From the NCBI GenBank assembly GCA_000708835.1, contig DF236977.1, positions 124,978-188,977 on the forward strand: a stretch of 64,000 nucleotides of DNA, read 5' to 3'. This DNA is from Klebsormidium nitens (taxonomy: Eukaryota; Streptophyta; Klebsormidiophyceae; Klebsormidiales; Klebsormidiaceae). The notes under the pieces are model-generated. The model saw nothing but the letters and a program-made list of their open reading frames with translations, was not told the DNA's origin and did no database searches. Shown in pieces: positions 48,501 through 61,014 of this stretch; positions within the stretch are counted from its first letter, which is position 1; each line of letters starts with the position of its first letter. The position numbers and the translations under genes are program-made.

Positions 48501-48655
48501 TCTAAAAAGTCAGGAGCTCTCTCGGACGTGCACCAGGAGCTCAGCGGTCTAGTGGAAGAGTAGCGCCACTGCTGTACCACCGCTGACCCCAAAAGGTGCA
48601 ATTGTCTACTTTGCAAGACCTGACGACTGAAGGCTCCTCTGAGGGCTGGCAACAT
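42521..48655 (-). CDS. MCD: Malonyl-CoA decarboxylase
   Basis: Thirteen minus-strand exons: 48655-48475, 48339-48279, 47785-47695, 47346-47205, 46943-46793, 46458-46314, 45900-45810, 45397-45339, 44596-44441, 43987-43812, 43443-43312, 43052-42980 and 42709-42521. They join in phase to 548 residues. The enzyme converts malonyl-CoA to acetyl-CoA and CO2. The helical N-terminal domain includes LAKEFGVDRGS and GLRFLSDMRADLL. The catalytic part has ELRRLTWDSPASVLAKVAEH, MPGEPLIFVEVALL, FYSIDATQPGLSGIDLGN, STLSPVPGFLPWL, PLMRLCARYIYKEKKRGKAL and NFHVRNGA. The Ser of LSPVPGF and the His of NFHVRNGA are the expected catalytic residues. The N-terminus (MLPALRGAFSRQVLQSRQL) is Arg-rich and amphipathic like a mitochondrial presequence, and the chain ends in SSL, a possible weak peroxisomal PTS1. 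The first two exons rest on phase and sequence character only; the rest is firm. Confidence 0.92.
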
Positions 48656-49196
48656 TTGTGCACTCTATTGGTGGACCTTGCAAAGCTTCTAGATACTCCT
48701 TATGAAGTCCACTGATCAAGGACGAAAAGCAAGTGGTGAGAAAGTTATAGATTCATTTCAAGGAAAACTGCCCGGAAGAATGCCTGCTTATTCTCTCCGG
48801 CCCGACATTTGCCGACGCAAAGGTTTTATCGCGCCTTGCAGAAGAAGCTATGAAATTGGAACCTTTCTGGAGGACTGGATGAACGCGACGAGCAGCTGTT
48901 TGATCAGCTGCTCGGTCTGATCTTCGTTTGATACATTGCACCTTCAAATTCAATGCTGGTACAGCTTCTCCCGATCAACCGGCCAGTTTTAGTGTCATCT
49001 AATTGAGACTAATTTCACTCAACAACTGACTGACTAAGTTCGTCTAAAATTTTCACAAATACTGGCAGGTTGCTCGGAAGAAGCTGTAGCAACATGCGCA
49101 GAATGTTAGCGTTGCTGCCCAAAGCTTTAGGCCAATGCAATGCATGGGGCATGGGCTTCTTGTGGGCCAGACTTAGGGTTTTACAGTCAAACCCGG

Positions 49197-49216
49197 GCAT
49201 TAGGGTTTAGGGTTTG
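49197..49216 (-). promoter_or_regulatory. Double telobox / short plant-type telomere motif
   Basis: TTAGGGTTTAGGGTTT on the plus strand reads AAACCCTAAACCCTAA on the strand of the MCD gene, about 540 bp upstream of its start codon. AAACCCTAA teloboxes are known promoter elements in plants, and the 7-bp TTTAGGG unit is the plant-type telomere repeat. Two units are too few to call a former telomere. Confidence 0.45.
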
Positions 49217-49307
49217 AGACATGACTCATGCAGGGGTCGCAAGCTGCATGAGTCTTGGAGGGCCATCAAGATTGCATGCATATTTTCGTGATTGGAGAAA
49301 GTGAATA

Positions 49308-49501
49308 CCGGTAACTCTCGTGTGACCTAACGGGCGTGTGACCTGGGATACGAACTACCCGGGCACTTCAAACTAAAAAACCTAACCAAGATAATCACCC
49401 GCTCCGCACCCCAACCCACCCTAACCACCATACCAACCCCACCCGTCCCCCGGGTGCCTATCTTAGGTCACACGGCTCTTAGGTCACACGAGAGTTATCG
49501 G
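49308..49501. mobile_element. 194-bp foldback / MITE-like element
   Basis: The first and last roughly 55 bp are imperfect inverted repeats. Both outer arms contain AACTCTCGTGTGACCTAA, and a second GTGTGACCT follows further in. The core is C-rich and nearly lacks G. No clear target duplication was identified. Confidence 0.55.
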
Positions 49502-49811
49502 AGTAGAAAGTGAGAGCTGAGCTTCTTGAAGTTCTTCAGAAAGCAGGAAGGTTGAGCGCATAGTCCAGCGCATAGCAGCAGCTCTGGCCCTGAGGGCCTT
49601 GAGAATATTCTTTCCCAGGTTTGGTGAATGCTCGAGGAGGTGGAACGTCTAGGTGAATGTCGGCAACGATTTAGCGCCCTCGAAGAAGTGGTGCAGCATT
49701 GCAGTAACTATCTCCCTTTTACATATGATCCGTAGATTGTTGGCGAGGCCTTTGCAGTGCAATTTTGTCTTCGGCTGTCGATCAGAGTGTCAAGGACTGG
49801 CTCTTGCTCAA

Positions 49812-52800
49812 ATGGGGACTCTGACACTGGCCGTTGGAGGCGACTCTTTGGCACTAGGGCCTCCCAATTTGTATACGCCAGCTGCAGAAGGTGGTATCAA
49901 GCTGGCTGTCCGATCGCACCTTCCCACCACTACTGTTCCAAGCAGCTGGTCAAAGACCCGCAGCTTCCGAGGTACAATCACGGCTCTTCTATTGCTCTGC
50001 TTTGTGAGAGGAAGTCGATCATTGTGGATTATCTTGTCTGACCATTACCATTCTGCTTTAAGCAGAGTGCCAACCGAGTCTCTTGCAGTGACGCATTTCA
50101 GGTCGACATATTGAAATGGTGTATTCTCCATGTCACTGAGGCTCCTTCCATGATTAGGGTTTTGTCACGTGTAGAAGTGCAGATGATGACCACCACTGGT
50201 TTTCAAGACAAATTGATTGTGTTACTAACCTGGACGTCTAACCACCGTGAGGCAAGAAAGAAGTGCTTTCTGCATTTTGTTCCATTGTACCTACATTCAT
50301 CACCGCTCTCTATTACATACCAGCAGGCCTACACTTCATCAGAAAATAATTTCGAAACTTGCCTCAAATTCAGTGTGTGCCCCATCATTCGCAGCTGCTG
50401 CTGGATACGAAGGCCGGGCAGGCACACTGCCACTTCTTTCTCCCAAGGCGCTAACAAGTGGCGGCAGCAACTTCATTGGTGGTAATCTTGAAGCAAGATA
50501 TCTGCAAAGCCCCGCGAATGCCAGAGCACATTCTGTCGCGGCGCCACCGAAGGCAGCTGCCCCTACATTAGACAGCACATCAAGGACTAGTCGCCCTCCA
50601 CTTGCAAAAACCAGGTCGGATGAAGAGAGATCCGGCAGCCGCAATGCTGTTGTTTGGACAGGGGACGATTCTTCTGATATGCCAAAGGGGACAGTAGCGG
50701 AGGCCGGCGTCAAGTTTGAGTCATTGGGGCTGTCGGAGTCTCTGCTTTTGAGACTGCAGGACCTGGGCTATCAGCAGGCAACAGACGTCCAGGCTCAGGC
50801 TATCCCGCTGTTGCTAAAGGGCAAGGATGCAGCTGTTCAGGTGAGGGGACCTGGGAGGGTCTTATTTTTGCGTGCCTGATACCGAAATGAGTTTTTAGTT
50901 TTTCATCATTGTTATCTGTCCACCCTCCACGCTGTTCTGCTTTGGCTACCTGCAAACTCTGAAAGTTCGTCCTCGAGAAGCCGCACTCTAGAAACCCTGT
51001 CACTCGATTCTAAGCAGGTGGATCGCTGAGGGGGCTTTGAAACCCTGTTGGAATACAGGTCTTCCAACCTCATCAACAGAAAGAGTTGGTTGCTGATGTA
51101 GACTTTCTCCTTTTGCAGTCCTACACTGGCTCTGGCAAGACCCTGGCCTACTTGCTTCCCATTCTGAGCCTCATTGGACCCATCAGCCACTCGCGATGGG
51201 TCGAGAAGCGGGGCACAAGAGGAGTGGAAGCCATGGTTGTGTCGCCCTCCAGGGAGCTTGCGATGCAGGTGAGCAGATTGGCAGGCTTTGTAGATTTGGA
51301 AGTTTTCAAGTGATTGTTTTCTAGGCAGAAGCCTTGCTCTCGAGTTGTTCTTTAGTGCTTGGAAACAAATCAATGATCTCTTGCATCGGTCTTCAGTAAT
51401 GTAGACAAGAACCACTGATCTTTGTATGGCCTCTTGCTTTTTCAACACCCTGGTATTGTAAGAAATAGCTACCACAAGGGCCGCGGTGGTAAATGCAGGA
51501 ACACTTGGAATTTACTTCATGCATCTCGGAATTCGCTGGCCCCTATCCTATAGTAAATAGTATCCACTTGGAGGGCATTCAAGTCATCCCTCTACCATTA
51601 TTTCGGCAGTTTAGCACGAACGCCATGCCTTCAACGGCGTCTATGCCTGTTTTAATTGCAGGATGGAATTTGAATCTTGGAAAGGCGGTCATTGGAAATA
51701 TGCCGGCAGGTTTCGTGCTAACCGCAAAAGATCTCACACCACCAGCTGGCGTTGGGAATGTAAGTGCACGGTGTTTGCCAAGCGTGCGATCGCAATATGT
51801 GGCCATACTGTCGCTGCCGACTTCCTATCCAGAGGCACTTCACACAAAAAAACAGGGGGAAAGAAGGCAACCGATTGAATATCTTCGAACCTTTTTCGTG
51901 TGCCCAGATAGTGCGGCAGCTGGAATTGCTGCTTGGGGATGAGTACAAGGGCCTGGTGCAGCAGCTGATTGGAGGGGCCAACATGTGGCGTCAGGGGGAG
52001 CGCATCAAGGAGAACAAACCCATTTTTGTGGTCGGGACCCCTGGGCGGATAGCCGAATTCAGCAGATCGGGGAGGTGAGCAGGACTGGGTTGTTGATAAG
52101 TGGCTGGAGATTGAGGGTGTGGCGGCGCTATGGTGACCAGTGGCCATCCGGGACCCATCGGGCGGGATCCCTGAGGATCGCCGGGCGCTTGGTTCGACTT
52201 TTCGGCTGAAGAGAATATGACTCGACCACACTCTTGGCGTCAGTGGTCTTATGAATCAACTGTCCTACTCTAGGTTTTGGCTTGTCTGTTTTTCTCCCCG
52301 CCACGTGGAGCAGTAGAAGGCATCGATTGTTAAGTCCACGCTTCGATCTTATCGCAAGGAATTCAGCTCGCAAGGTGGGGCGCTTCACTCTTCCACTTCG
52401 CTATTTCACTCGACTTTTCTTACAGCCGAACCTCCAAGCAGAAGAAGAGGACTTTGCAGATCTTGACTAAGTTGCGTCTTGTCTCTCACTCTTCAGGTTG
52501 CAGACGCACGGGTGCCGCTATTTGGTCTTGGACGAAGCCGACCAGCTGCTGTCGCTCAAGTTCCGGCCCGACATGCTGCGCATCCTGGAGCACGTGGGCA
52601 CCCAGCGCACAAAGGATGACATCCGCAGTGCCGAAGACAACGGGCCGAGCACGAGTGGGCGCGGAGGGCGGGACAGGTCGAGCGTCCGGGCGGAGAGGCA
52701 GACGGTGCTTGTATCTGCGACCATGCCGCGAACCGTCCTGCAGGCAGCGGTGAAGTGGGTGAGTCGTGCTTCAGGTTTCTGCGGGTGCTCCAAAAACGGG

Positions 52801-55367
52801 GCAGCTCGGACAGGGTGGTCGTAGGCGGAGACGCTCAAGTGGTGCAAAGAGATTCAGGAATCCGAACGATTGCCCGTCGACCGATTCCTTCTCAATATCG
52901 AGGACTAGGACTTCTTTTGGGGAAAACAGGCGAAATTGTGGGGTAGACGTTTCGTTGTATCGAGACGAAGATTCTCTGGACACCATGGTGGTCTTGTTTA
53001 TGGGTTCTCTGCCTCTTTAATTTGCGCTTCCTTCTGGTCGACGCCCGGCTTGGTGTCGTCCAACGTTTTTTGAGACTCTCTCTTTCTTTCGCCAGGGCTA
53101 CAACCCCGTTCACATCACCCCCGAAGGCCCCCAAGAGATTGCGGTTGGAGCGGCAGCGAAGGCGGCCGCGCTCATTGGCACGTCAGCGACTGGTGTCGTC
53201 GTCCCTGCCGCTGTTCCTTCAGCAGCTGCTACCGCTACTGGTGATGGCCTGGCAGCCAGCCTGCCTCCCAATCTGGATCATAGGTGAGACAGACGCAGTC
53301 GGACTGAAGTCAACTTTGAATGCAGCTGAAAGACAGGACGCTGAGAGGGCCAGGAGAAAGGAACGAGGGCAAAGCCCGCAAGGTGTTCTAGTGAAGCCTG
53401 CATGCTGTTAGTACCGTTCTCGTTTTTCTGTGCTCTTGATTTGTTCTTGCGTGGAATATGGGATATGTTATCGAGAGCTGTCTCCTGCCCGCCCTTCTCA
53501 AAGTTTCAGCGGGTTTAAGCTTGGTCGATTGCTGACATCTTTCTCGTAAACAGCGCGGTCAACTGTCTGCTCTTATGCTGATTGCTGGAGCTGACAGGGG
53601 CTGTCCTCCCGTCATGCAGATTCGTCGTGACAGCAGCTCGACATCGCGTTGACACATTGCGGAAGTGCATATACGCTCTGGACGCGCAATCGATCCTCGT
53701 CTTTATGAATTATGGCAGACGACTGCAAGTAAGTGGCCCCTCAACCCTGAGCTTAATACCCACTTTTCCATCCTGGCGCTTGACGCCGGTTTCGTGCAGA
53801 CGATCTTGCCGATTTCAGAAAGAAGGGGCTTGTAGAACTGCAAGACATGGTTTCCCGTCTCAATCTTCGTCGGCCGAAGGTATCAGATTGACCATGCCTT
53901 GACGGACATTGATCTTTCGCGTCTTCCCTGATACAAAGTTAGATTGATAGATAAATGTGAAGTGCGGCTTAGCAAGTGGTACTCGACTACCGTGTGCAGG
54001 ATGCTGTCTTCAAGCTCCAAGCCCGGGGCATGGAGGTCGGCAGCCTGCACGGAGGCCAAAGTAAGTACGCGGTTGAATCGATATCCTTCAACCCGTCACT
54101 TTCTTTAACCACTGCAAGCTCGACATCTTACACTCAGGATTAGCACCACACGATTGGAACCTGCTTTTTCATTTAGTTCGTCTAAAAGTCAAGAAGACGC
54201 CTATGCTTTGCAAGGATAACCGCCTTGTTTGAGGATTCACACGAGACACCGTAAAGGCAGACCAGGCTGCAGTCAGCTGCGCGTTCGTTGTGGTACTCTT
54301 CGTAATTACAAACAATCTGCTTTGCAGATAAGCTCCAGCGGAGCAACACCCTGGCTTCCTTCCGAGACGGCAAGATTCGCGTGTTGTTGGTTAGCGAGGT
54401 CGCGGCCCGGGGAATCGACGTGGTAGACTGCGATCTGGTGAGCAAGGCTACCCTTTGCGCTCTGCAACGCCTCACTTTCAGGCTCTTTCGAGTTGATTTT
54501 GAACTGTCCTGTGCACTCAAAACAAGTCTGCCAGCGATGCTGTGGTAGTCGAAGTTGGGGCTAAGGTTGAGTCAGCGGTGGGAGTAGGGACGTTTTTCGT
54601 CGCTATGGCATTTGGGAATGGAGATAAGGAGTATCTTTTAGATCAGCGATTCCGTTACCGCTTAATGTTAGTGAGGGTTTCTCCGACTAGAGGGGGTTGA
54701 GAGGTTTGCATCGCACCCAGGCGGCCAGTTGATTCTGAAGCCACCTATTGCCACGTCGCGCGTGCAGGTTGTCAACCTGGAGTTGCCCTCGGATGGTGCC
54801 CACTATTGCCATCGAGCAGGGCGGACTGGGCGTATCGGTCGGCATGGCAACGTCATATCTTTGGTGGAGCCCAACGTAAGTTTATCTTGGTGACAGTCAG
54901 CGCAGCCATGCTGTTTTGCATTTCAAGCTCCAAGGTGCGGATCAATTTTGAAAAAAGTTCCTCGATTGAAAATGCAAAACGTCAAGAATCTTGCAAGCAG
55001 GGGAGAATCAAAAGGTTTCAAAAGGACGAGGCTGGATGTTGAGCAAAGATTGTTCTGAGAGCCTCGGATCGGATTAGCGTGTTGCCCATGTCGATCCGAA
55101 ACTTTGAATCCTTGCTTTGGCGCTGGTCGGGAAGTTGAATCAAGCGGATCCATGCAATGTCACATGTGGTTTGCTTGTTAGTACCGCATGTTGTCATGAA
55201 CTTCTCTGATGCACTTAGGTTGTGTCATGCAGGAAGTGTTCGTTCTTAGAAAATTCGAGAAACAGCTAGGAATCTCGATAACAGAAGCGGAAGTAACGGA
55301 GGGGAGAATGTACGAGAAAAGCACTGTTCCTTTGCATCAACGGGAAGAGACCTTTGATCAAATGTAA
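49812..55367 (+). CDS. RH47: DEAD-box RNA helicase, RH47-like (organellar)
   Basis: Exons 49812-49971, 50395-50840, 51119-51268, 51908-52074, 52497-52758, 53096-53283, 53620-53728, 54000-54060, 54328-54437, 54768-54875 and 55233-55367 join in phase to 631 residues. Motifs in order are the Q motif ([19 protein letters not shown]), motif I SYTGSGKT, Ia [12 protein letters not shown], Ib [34 protein letters not shown] and [12 protein letters not shown]. The phrases [18 protein letters not shown] and [16 protein letters not shown] resemble plant RH47 (ISE1), a mitochondrial helicase affecting plasmodesmata and organelle RNA. An Ala-rich insert (about residues 403-435) separates the two RecA lobes. 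Exon 1 ([16 protein letters not shown]) was chosen because it is ATG-started, phase-compatible and targeting-like; it is the least certain part. RH47 is the best match; another organellar DEAD-box paralogue is possible. Confidence 0.9.
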
Positions 55368-56913
55368 GCTGAAGTTTCTTTGATGAATTAATAGCGCAGC
55401 ACACCCCGCCTGGTATCCAAAACAAGCCTTTGTCCGTGCCGTGAGCCTGTGTGGTGAACCTTCAAGAGTCCGAATGAGGGTGTGGAACCAGTAGATCAAC
55501 ACAAGCCATGCAGACTCCTCAAATTGCTGCCGAGCATAAAATCTATGTAGAGCCGCATCATCGATAACTGCTAGCTAGTTCTATGCGTGTACGTTGTGGC
55601 ATGGCCGGGCATGTCTGGTCAATTTTGAACAGGGTCGGGCCGCATGGCCTGAACCCACGTTCAGCAGGGCAGGTTAAAATGACCTGATTCTGGCACATCA
55701 ACCATGCCCACATGCCCATGGCCCATCCGGGCCTGCATGCGTTCATCGCATGGCATCTTTTCCTCGAGTACGTAACCGGTAAAGGAAGCAGCAGCAAGGT
55801 AGCAGGGCCACAAGCTTCAGATATTGCCAGTTGCCGATAAGCCATGGGTGCATGCCCGAGCTTAAAATCGATTGTCGACACAACCGTCCAATAATGCAAT
55901 GATCGTCAATTCATTCTTGCAGTATAAACGGCCAGTTTTTTATTTGGCATGTCATGCACTCCCCAGTCAACCATGCCACTGATATGCTTTCAATCCAAGG
56001 TGAATCGTCTAGATTCAAGCGGCACTCGTTGCAAAAGCTGTGCAAATCCATCATGATACTCAAAGTAGCCTGTCACGGCACTGCGCCCAGACAGGGACGG
56101 CGGCCGCCTTGCTCCTTTTGACGGCCATTAAAACTTCCACAAATCCTTTTTTGCTCGAAACGATTCCACGCTCCTGATTCCAACACTACGCGGCTTCAAC
56201 CTTCAACCACTTCCGGACGTAGCTAAGTCTGACGCGCAACGTTTTGAAATGATCTTTCAGCTGCACTGTTGCACTGTTTCCAGAAAATGCACATGCGTTC
56301 TGTAAGCGGGATGTTACTTGACGTTAACGTTTGACACGTGGTCCAATTAGCTCTAAGGTCGCGAACTGGCAAGCGAAGGCTTCGTCTGGCCAAACCTAAA
56401 AACTCAACCCGAGGATTCAACGCCCTCTGACACGAATCAACCCTAACCAGCCAGATAACCTCATTCGTCACCCAGGCGCCTGTCTGAAGTGGAGTGCCTT
56501 CAGCTCGAGGTAAAATGGTAAAGCCTTAAGACTTAAATATCAGAAAGTTGGGCCAGCTCCCCCGCCGGAAACACCAATCTGATTTTCATATCCGACGCGA
56601 GCCTGCACCTTGAAAGTAGTCGAGAATTCAGCAAGCCTGGCGCATCACAAGCGGAGCATCATGCGTCACCAATCAACATACTCGATAAGCCGTAGCCGCG
56701 GACCATTCTCCGGAGCCAGTCCGATTCTGCGCTGATTCCTTCTTATAAATTCAAAGGAACGGGCAGCGAGGGTTTGAAGAATCTACCATCCAGGCCTTGA
56801 TTCCTGATTCTGCCTGCTTTGCCGACGAATCTTTGAAGACCAGATCAACTCGCCCGTTCTCTAACTTCCTCTGATTCTGGTACGATAAGTAGGAGGAAGC
56901 CGAGGTAGCGAGC
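55368..56913. other. Intergenic, no gene seen
   Basis: This holds the helicase 3' region on the left and the promoter and leader of the secreted CBM-like gene on the right. No repeat or coding exon was recognised in between. Confidence 0.5.
56744..56750 (+). promoter_or_regulatory. Probable TATA box
   Basis: TATAAAT lies about 165 bp upstream of the ATG of the secreted CBM-like gene, a suitable distance for a core promoter with a leader of roughly 130 nt. Sequence and position are the only evidence. Confidence 0.4.
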
Positions 56914-59625
56914 ATGGCGTCTCCCACAGCGCATCTTCCATCTCGGCATGGTCTCCTCTTGGCGGTTCTGATGGTCCTACTTTCGTTTCAGCTGGTGTTA
57001 AGTCAAGGTCAGTGGAGTTACATGAAATCACAGCTCGCTGCAGAAGGCTTTTCCCATTGCTTCAATCTTCAGCTCATGGATGCTGAATCTTGTGGAAGAG
57101 ATCCCTTGAAAGAAGGCATCAGGAACCGAGCTCGAATGTTCACTTCGTTTCAACATTTCGTGAAATTGAAGTCTTCTTTTGTGTCCATCTTTCTGAAGAG
57201 GTTATGCTTAATGTTTGCAGGCACATTGAAGTCTCCTGCGTGTCCGGCAAATCTGAAGCAGGTTCTCAACGTGACTACTCATGTTGAGTGTTTCCCATCT
57301 GCGCTGGTCTCGGAATTGCTTCCGCATGGCCTTGAGGTTCCTGGTGAGGAAGGCTCATGCACTTCAGGGTCCTTTCGCCTTTGAATATTGGAAGCAGATG
57401 CATGTGGTTCTAACAAGCGAGCACTAGACTTGACCTAGCGCTTGGATCTTTGACCATTTTATGGTGCAAGCTAACTGATTACCCTGCAATAAAGTAATGT
57501 TTCTGTCGATCTTGCATTGCGTTACATATGTCCTTGCTTGATCGAACATCTCTTCTTGCCGAGATCTTAGCTTCTTGGACTGACTGGAGCCCAAACTACC
57601 GGTCAAATGGTACTAACGAAGAATATTGTGCAGGTATTGGAAGTGTCAACCTGGACAGCGCGTGTAGAATAAGCCTCACGATGTCCAACCTTGCTCCCAA
57701 TCCGCTGAACCTTACGGGACTCGAAATCAGCTTCAACTATACAAGCCTGGTAAGCTTCGTCGAGAGCTCGACCATGTTCGTCCTGGAAAGAATTATGACG
57801 GTGATTCAAGCCGATTCTACCTGTGCGGATCAGAGCAGGTTTCGCAGATACTAGCCTGAAGGAGAGAGCGGATTGCATTCTATAAGGCGGCACAAACAAG
57901 AATGTCATCGTAGATGCAAAGCGTTAAATTTTTCACTTGTCATGCTTTTGCAGGTTCTCGCAAATGGCTTTAATATGAGCAACGATAACAGCAGCGACCT
58001 CTTTGGACCCTCAAGTGACGTCTCTACCAGCTTTCCGGAAGTCAATTGCAATAACACCGGCGCACAGACCGACATTTGCTCCAAGACGAATTTGTCACAA
58101 GAAGGGAACCAGTCCGTCTTAGCTTCCTTCACCGCAACTCTCTGTCCCCTTTCGACTTCTTCAAGCTGCTCTCTAGCAACCGTTAGCATCTTCTTCGTTC
58201 AAAACCAGCTCCGCGTCATTAATACTGCAGTCGAAGCTTCTCCATGGCTCTGCTCAGAATCTTTTCTTGCAGCAAATCAGATGTTGCTCTACTCATCAAG
58301 CGCAAGCACAATCAACGGTACGAGCAAAGGGGTGAATGAAACATCATTGCCTGCTCAAGGAAGCAGCACACCGCAAACGAGTACGAGTTCAACTGGGACC
58401 CATGCTTCAGGCTTCAACCATTCCTCAACCTCTCCGGCTAACTCGTCTACACCTCATGATGGCACTCCAAACGAAACTGTCCTGCAAGCTTCAAGATCGA
58501 ACGCGACAGCGAGAAACGAGACGATGCAGGGAGCAAATAGAAACGTGACTCGAGGTTCGGACCAAGTGACATCAACTGCTGAACCTCCCGCTCCTGCAAA
58601 CGAAAGCGGCTCGGTTCCCAAAGACAGCACGAAGCCTCATAGTCCTCAGACACCTTCAAGCTTGATAAGAGTCCTTTACAAGAGATTCAACGACGAAAAC
58701 AACAGGTCTCAGGACTCTTTCGCGCTTAAAGTCAGGAATAAGGGAGGCCCGATCGCGCTTTCGAAGATTGTGTTGACGTACTTCTTCAAAGGCACCGGTA
58801 AGGCTCCAATAAATTTAGCTGAAGTCAATCACTCATGTTTAGCGGGTCGATTTTGCTTCTTGAATCATCGCGTTTTCTGCAGGTCAAATCGACTCAACTC
58901 TCAGAAAGATGCCAGAAGACTCATCTGTTCTGTTCTGTCAGCAGGCAAGACTCCAGCCGAATCTTTTCTCGAAATGCAGGAGGCAACGCAACGGACTACA
59001 GCCTTTCTTGCCACGAGAACTTCGTGCAGGGACAACTTCTCAAGTAAGCATATCTAAGATTTCGGTGCCAGAAGTTTACCAAGCGGACTGCTGAAGCAAA
59101 TCAAGTAAATCCATGAAATAGCGGTATGTAGTGCTCGAGAGCGTAAGTCATGTCAGACCAGACTGATTTTTGCCTTCTGGAAATCTGCAGATGCAAATGG
59201 CTGGATGTGACTGTCCGACAAGCGACTGGCAAAGTAAATGGACGCCACTTTGCTGCGAAACTTGCTTTCAAGGACGACACCAATCTCCCTGCAAACTTCA
59301 CCTCAAATCCCGTTACTCTTTCAGTCCACAAGGTGAGAATCAGGGTCTATATAATCTGCAAAACCCGTCTGTATTTGGACACGAAAACTTCAGTATCGGA
59401 ATGCAATTCTGGATCTTTCCATTATTCGGGTGCGCGTGATGAGAGATTTGTTTTTGGTCGACCCTTCAACACACTGGTATGACATCTGTGACACGTGGTT
59501 ACCTGTCACAGTTGACTGGTCCGGCTTCGACAGACGGAGGAGAAGGTGACTTTTCCGCTGTACCTGGGTTCAACGCAACAAAAACTTTCTTCTTGGCTCC
59601 TAGAATCAATGTAACTCTCATATAG
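56914..59625 (+). CDS. Secreted protein with two CBM3-like modules and glycosylated linker
   Basis: Seven exons: 56914-57007, 57221-57343, 57634-57749, 57954-58797, 58905-59043, 59191-59332 and 59512-59625, giving 523 residues. A signal peptide (GLLLAVLMVLLSFQLVLSQ) precedes module 1, about residues 32-225, with CRISLTMSNLAPNPLNLTGL then EISFNY. A Ser/Thr/Asn-rich linker follows (about 226-345) with many N-X-S/T sequons. Module 2 (about 346-524) opens with IRVLYKRFNDENN, then ALKVRNKGGPIALSKIVLTY. The pattern of a strand, an N-G turn and PI-LS-I-L-Y-F is that of family 3 carbohydrate-binding modules. Binding of a wall polysaccharide such as cellulose is inferred. Cys residues in both modules suggest disulfides, in keeping with secretion. 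The acceptor of exon 5 was chosen to keep phase with exon 6; the usual-looking acceptor at 58882 would put exon 6 out of frame. Exon 2 is also less certain. Confidence 0.7.
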
Positions 59626-61014
59626 ACAGCACACATCAGAGAGTTCTATTGGAGATGCTCACTAAAGTCGCATCGTGTCCGGAAAGTTGGTTAGCTTACC
59701 ATTGGCGCAACTTGGTGTGCTTGCATATCTAGTCTCCGGGAGCTGATATGTTCGTTTTAGGGTCCTGGAGACAGCGAAAGGGGAGCGAAAGCAGGACTGG
59801 CAACAGACCTTTGCATCTTATATTTCAGATACCTTCGAGCGTCCCGGCAGATGTACCAGAAAGCACCAGTGACAATTGAATCCCAGCATGCATGGAGCTC
59901 GCGGAGAATTTGAAGTTCATGCAAATGATCGACTGCGAACCAGCATGTCACAAGGCTTCTTTGACTCTGGAGCTGATCGAAGCTAATAATCATTGCGCAC
60001 AACCAGTATACAACCGTACGTGAATCATTACAGAACTATATCAGGCTAAGCATGTTTGCAAGATATTGAACGCATGCCCTGCACATATATCAGTGTTGGT
60101 TTTCGGATCCTCGATTGGCCAATCAATCTTGAGTATCACGATAAACAATTTACGCGCGCATTTGACTTGAAAGTCGAATTGAAGCGCGTTCACATGGGTG
60201 CAATTCTTAGCTTGATGCATGCGCTGCGGCCTGTGTCTGCATGTTAGATCCTTAATTTCATGGAGAAATTAACCCGAAGACTAGACAAGAACCAAGACTA
60301 AACAAGAACAACCCTCATTGAAAGGCGTAGCCACACATGTGCGGGCAATTGCATGAGCTATACTTTTGTCCGAGCCTAGCTCGTCATGTCCTTAAGCACT
60401 CAATCATGTCACTCATATTGTGCTGCACGTCCTGCGCAATCGTTGCGCGATGTAGAGCCCATATGGTAGCTGATAACGCGATGGCAACCGAGCTGAAACC
60501 GTCGAGAACTGTACAGGGTGCATGTCGAACAGAAACTCAATGCAGCTGGATAGGTGACTGTAGGAGGCATTGCTTCATCTGTGCTACCCATGAGGGCCTG
60601 GTCCAATCCAAACGCAACTCCTGTCAAGCTCTGGAGATTGGAGAGTGTCCAATCTCAACCTGAATCAACACTAGGAGACACTTTCAACCTTTTCAATGTT
60701 CTATACACTGACGAAGGCCTCGAATATGAGGCCTCCGAAGAATCTTTAGACACCAGCTAAAGGGGCCTGTGTGTACAAGCTTAGGCTTTATTTCCGGCCC
60801 CAACTCTCAGCTTCCTAGAAGACCGAGTTCTGAGAAGTATTCGCATATAAAAGCTCGCAGGTCGACAGTTCTTCTGATACAAACCTCCCAATCAGAATGA
60901 AAGTGCCACTAACTACTGGTGTATCATCAAGTTGGATCGTGAATGGAGGGTATATACTGAGGACCCAAGTGGGGGGCTTGGGTCGAGACGACCCTAAAAC
61001 TCCAGGCACTTCAT
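59626..61014. other. Intergenic between convergent genes, no gene seen
   Basis: This lies between two convergent stop codons and should contain both 3' untranslated regions. No coding exon or repeat was recognised. Confidence 0.5.

Larger units (their letters stand above)
48656..49811. other. Divergent intergenic region MCD / RH47-like helicase
   Basis: This holds the MCD promoter on the left, a doubled telobox (49197-49216), a 194-bp inverted-repeat element (49308-49501) with a C-rich core, and the helicase promoter on the right. Confidence 0.5.

Noticed and set aside
49197-49216. Interstitial telomere from a chromosome fusion
   Set aside because: Only two TTTAGGG-type units are present, which fits a promoter telobox better than a former chromosome end.
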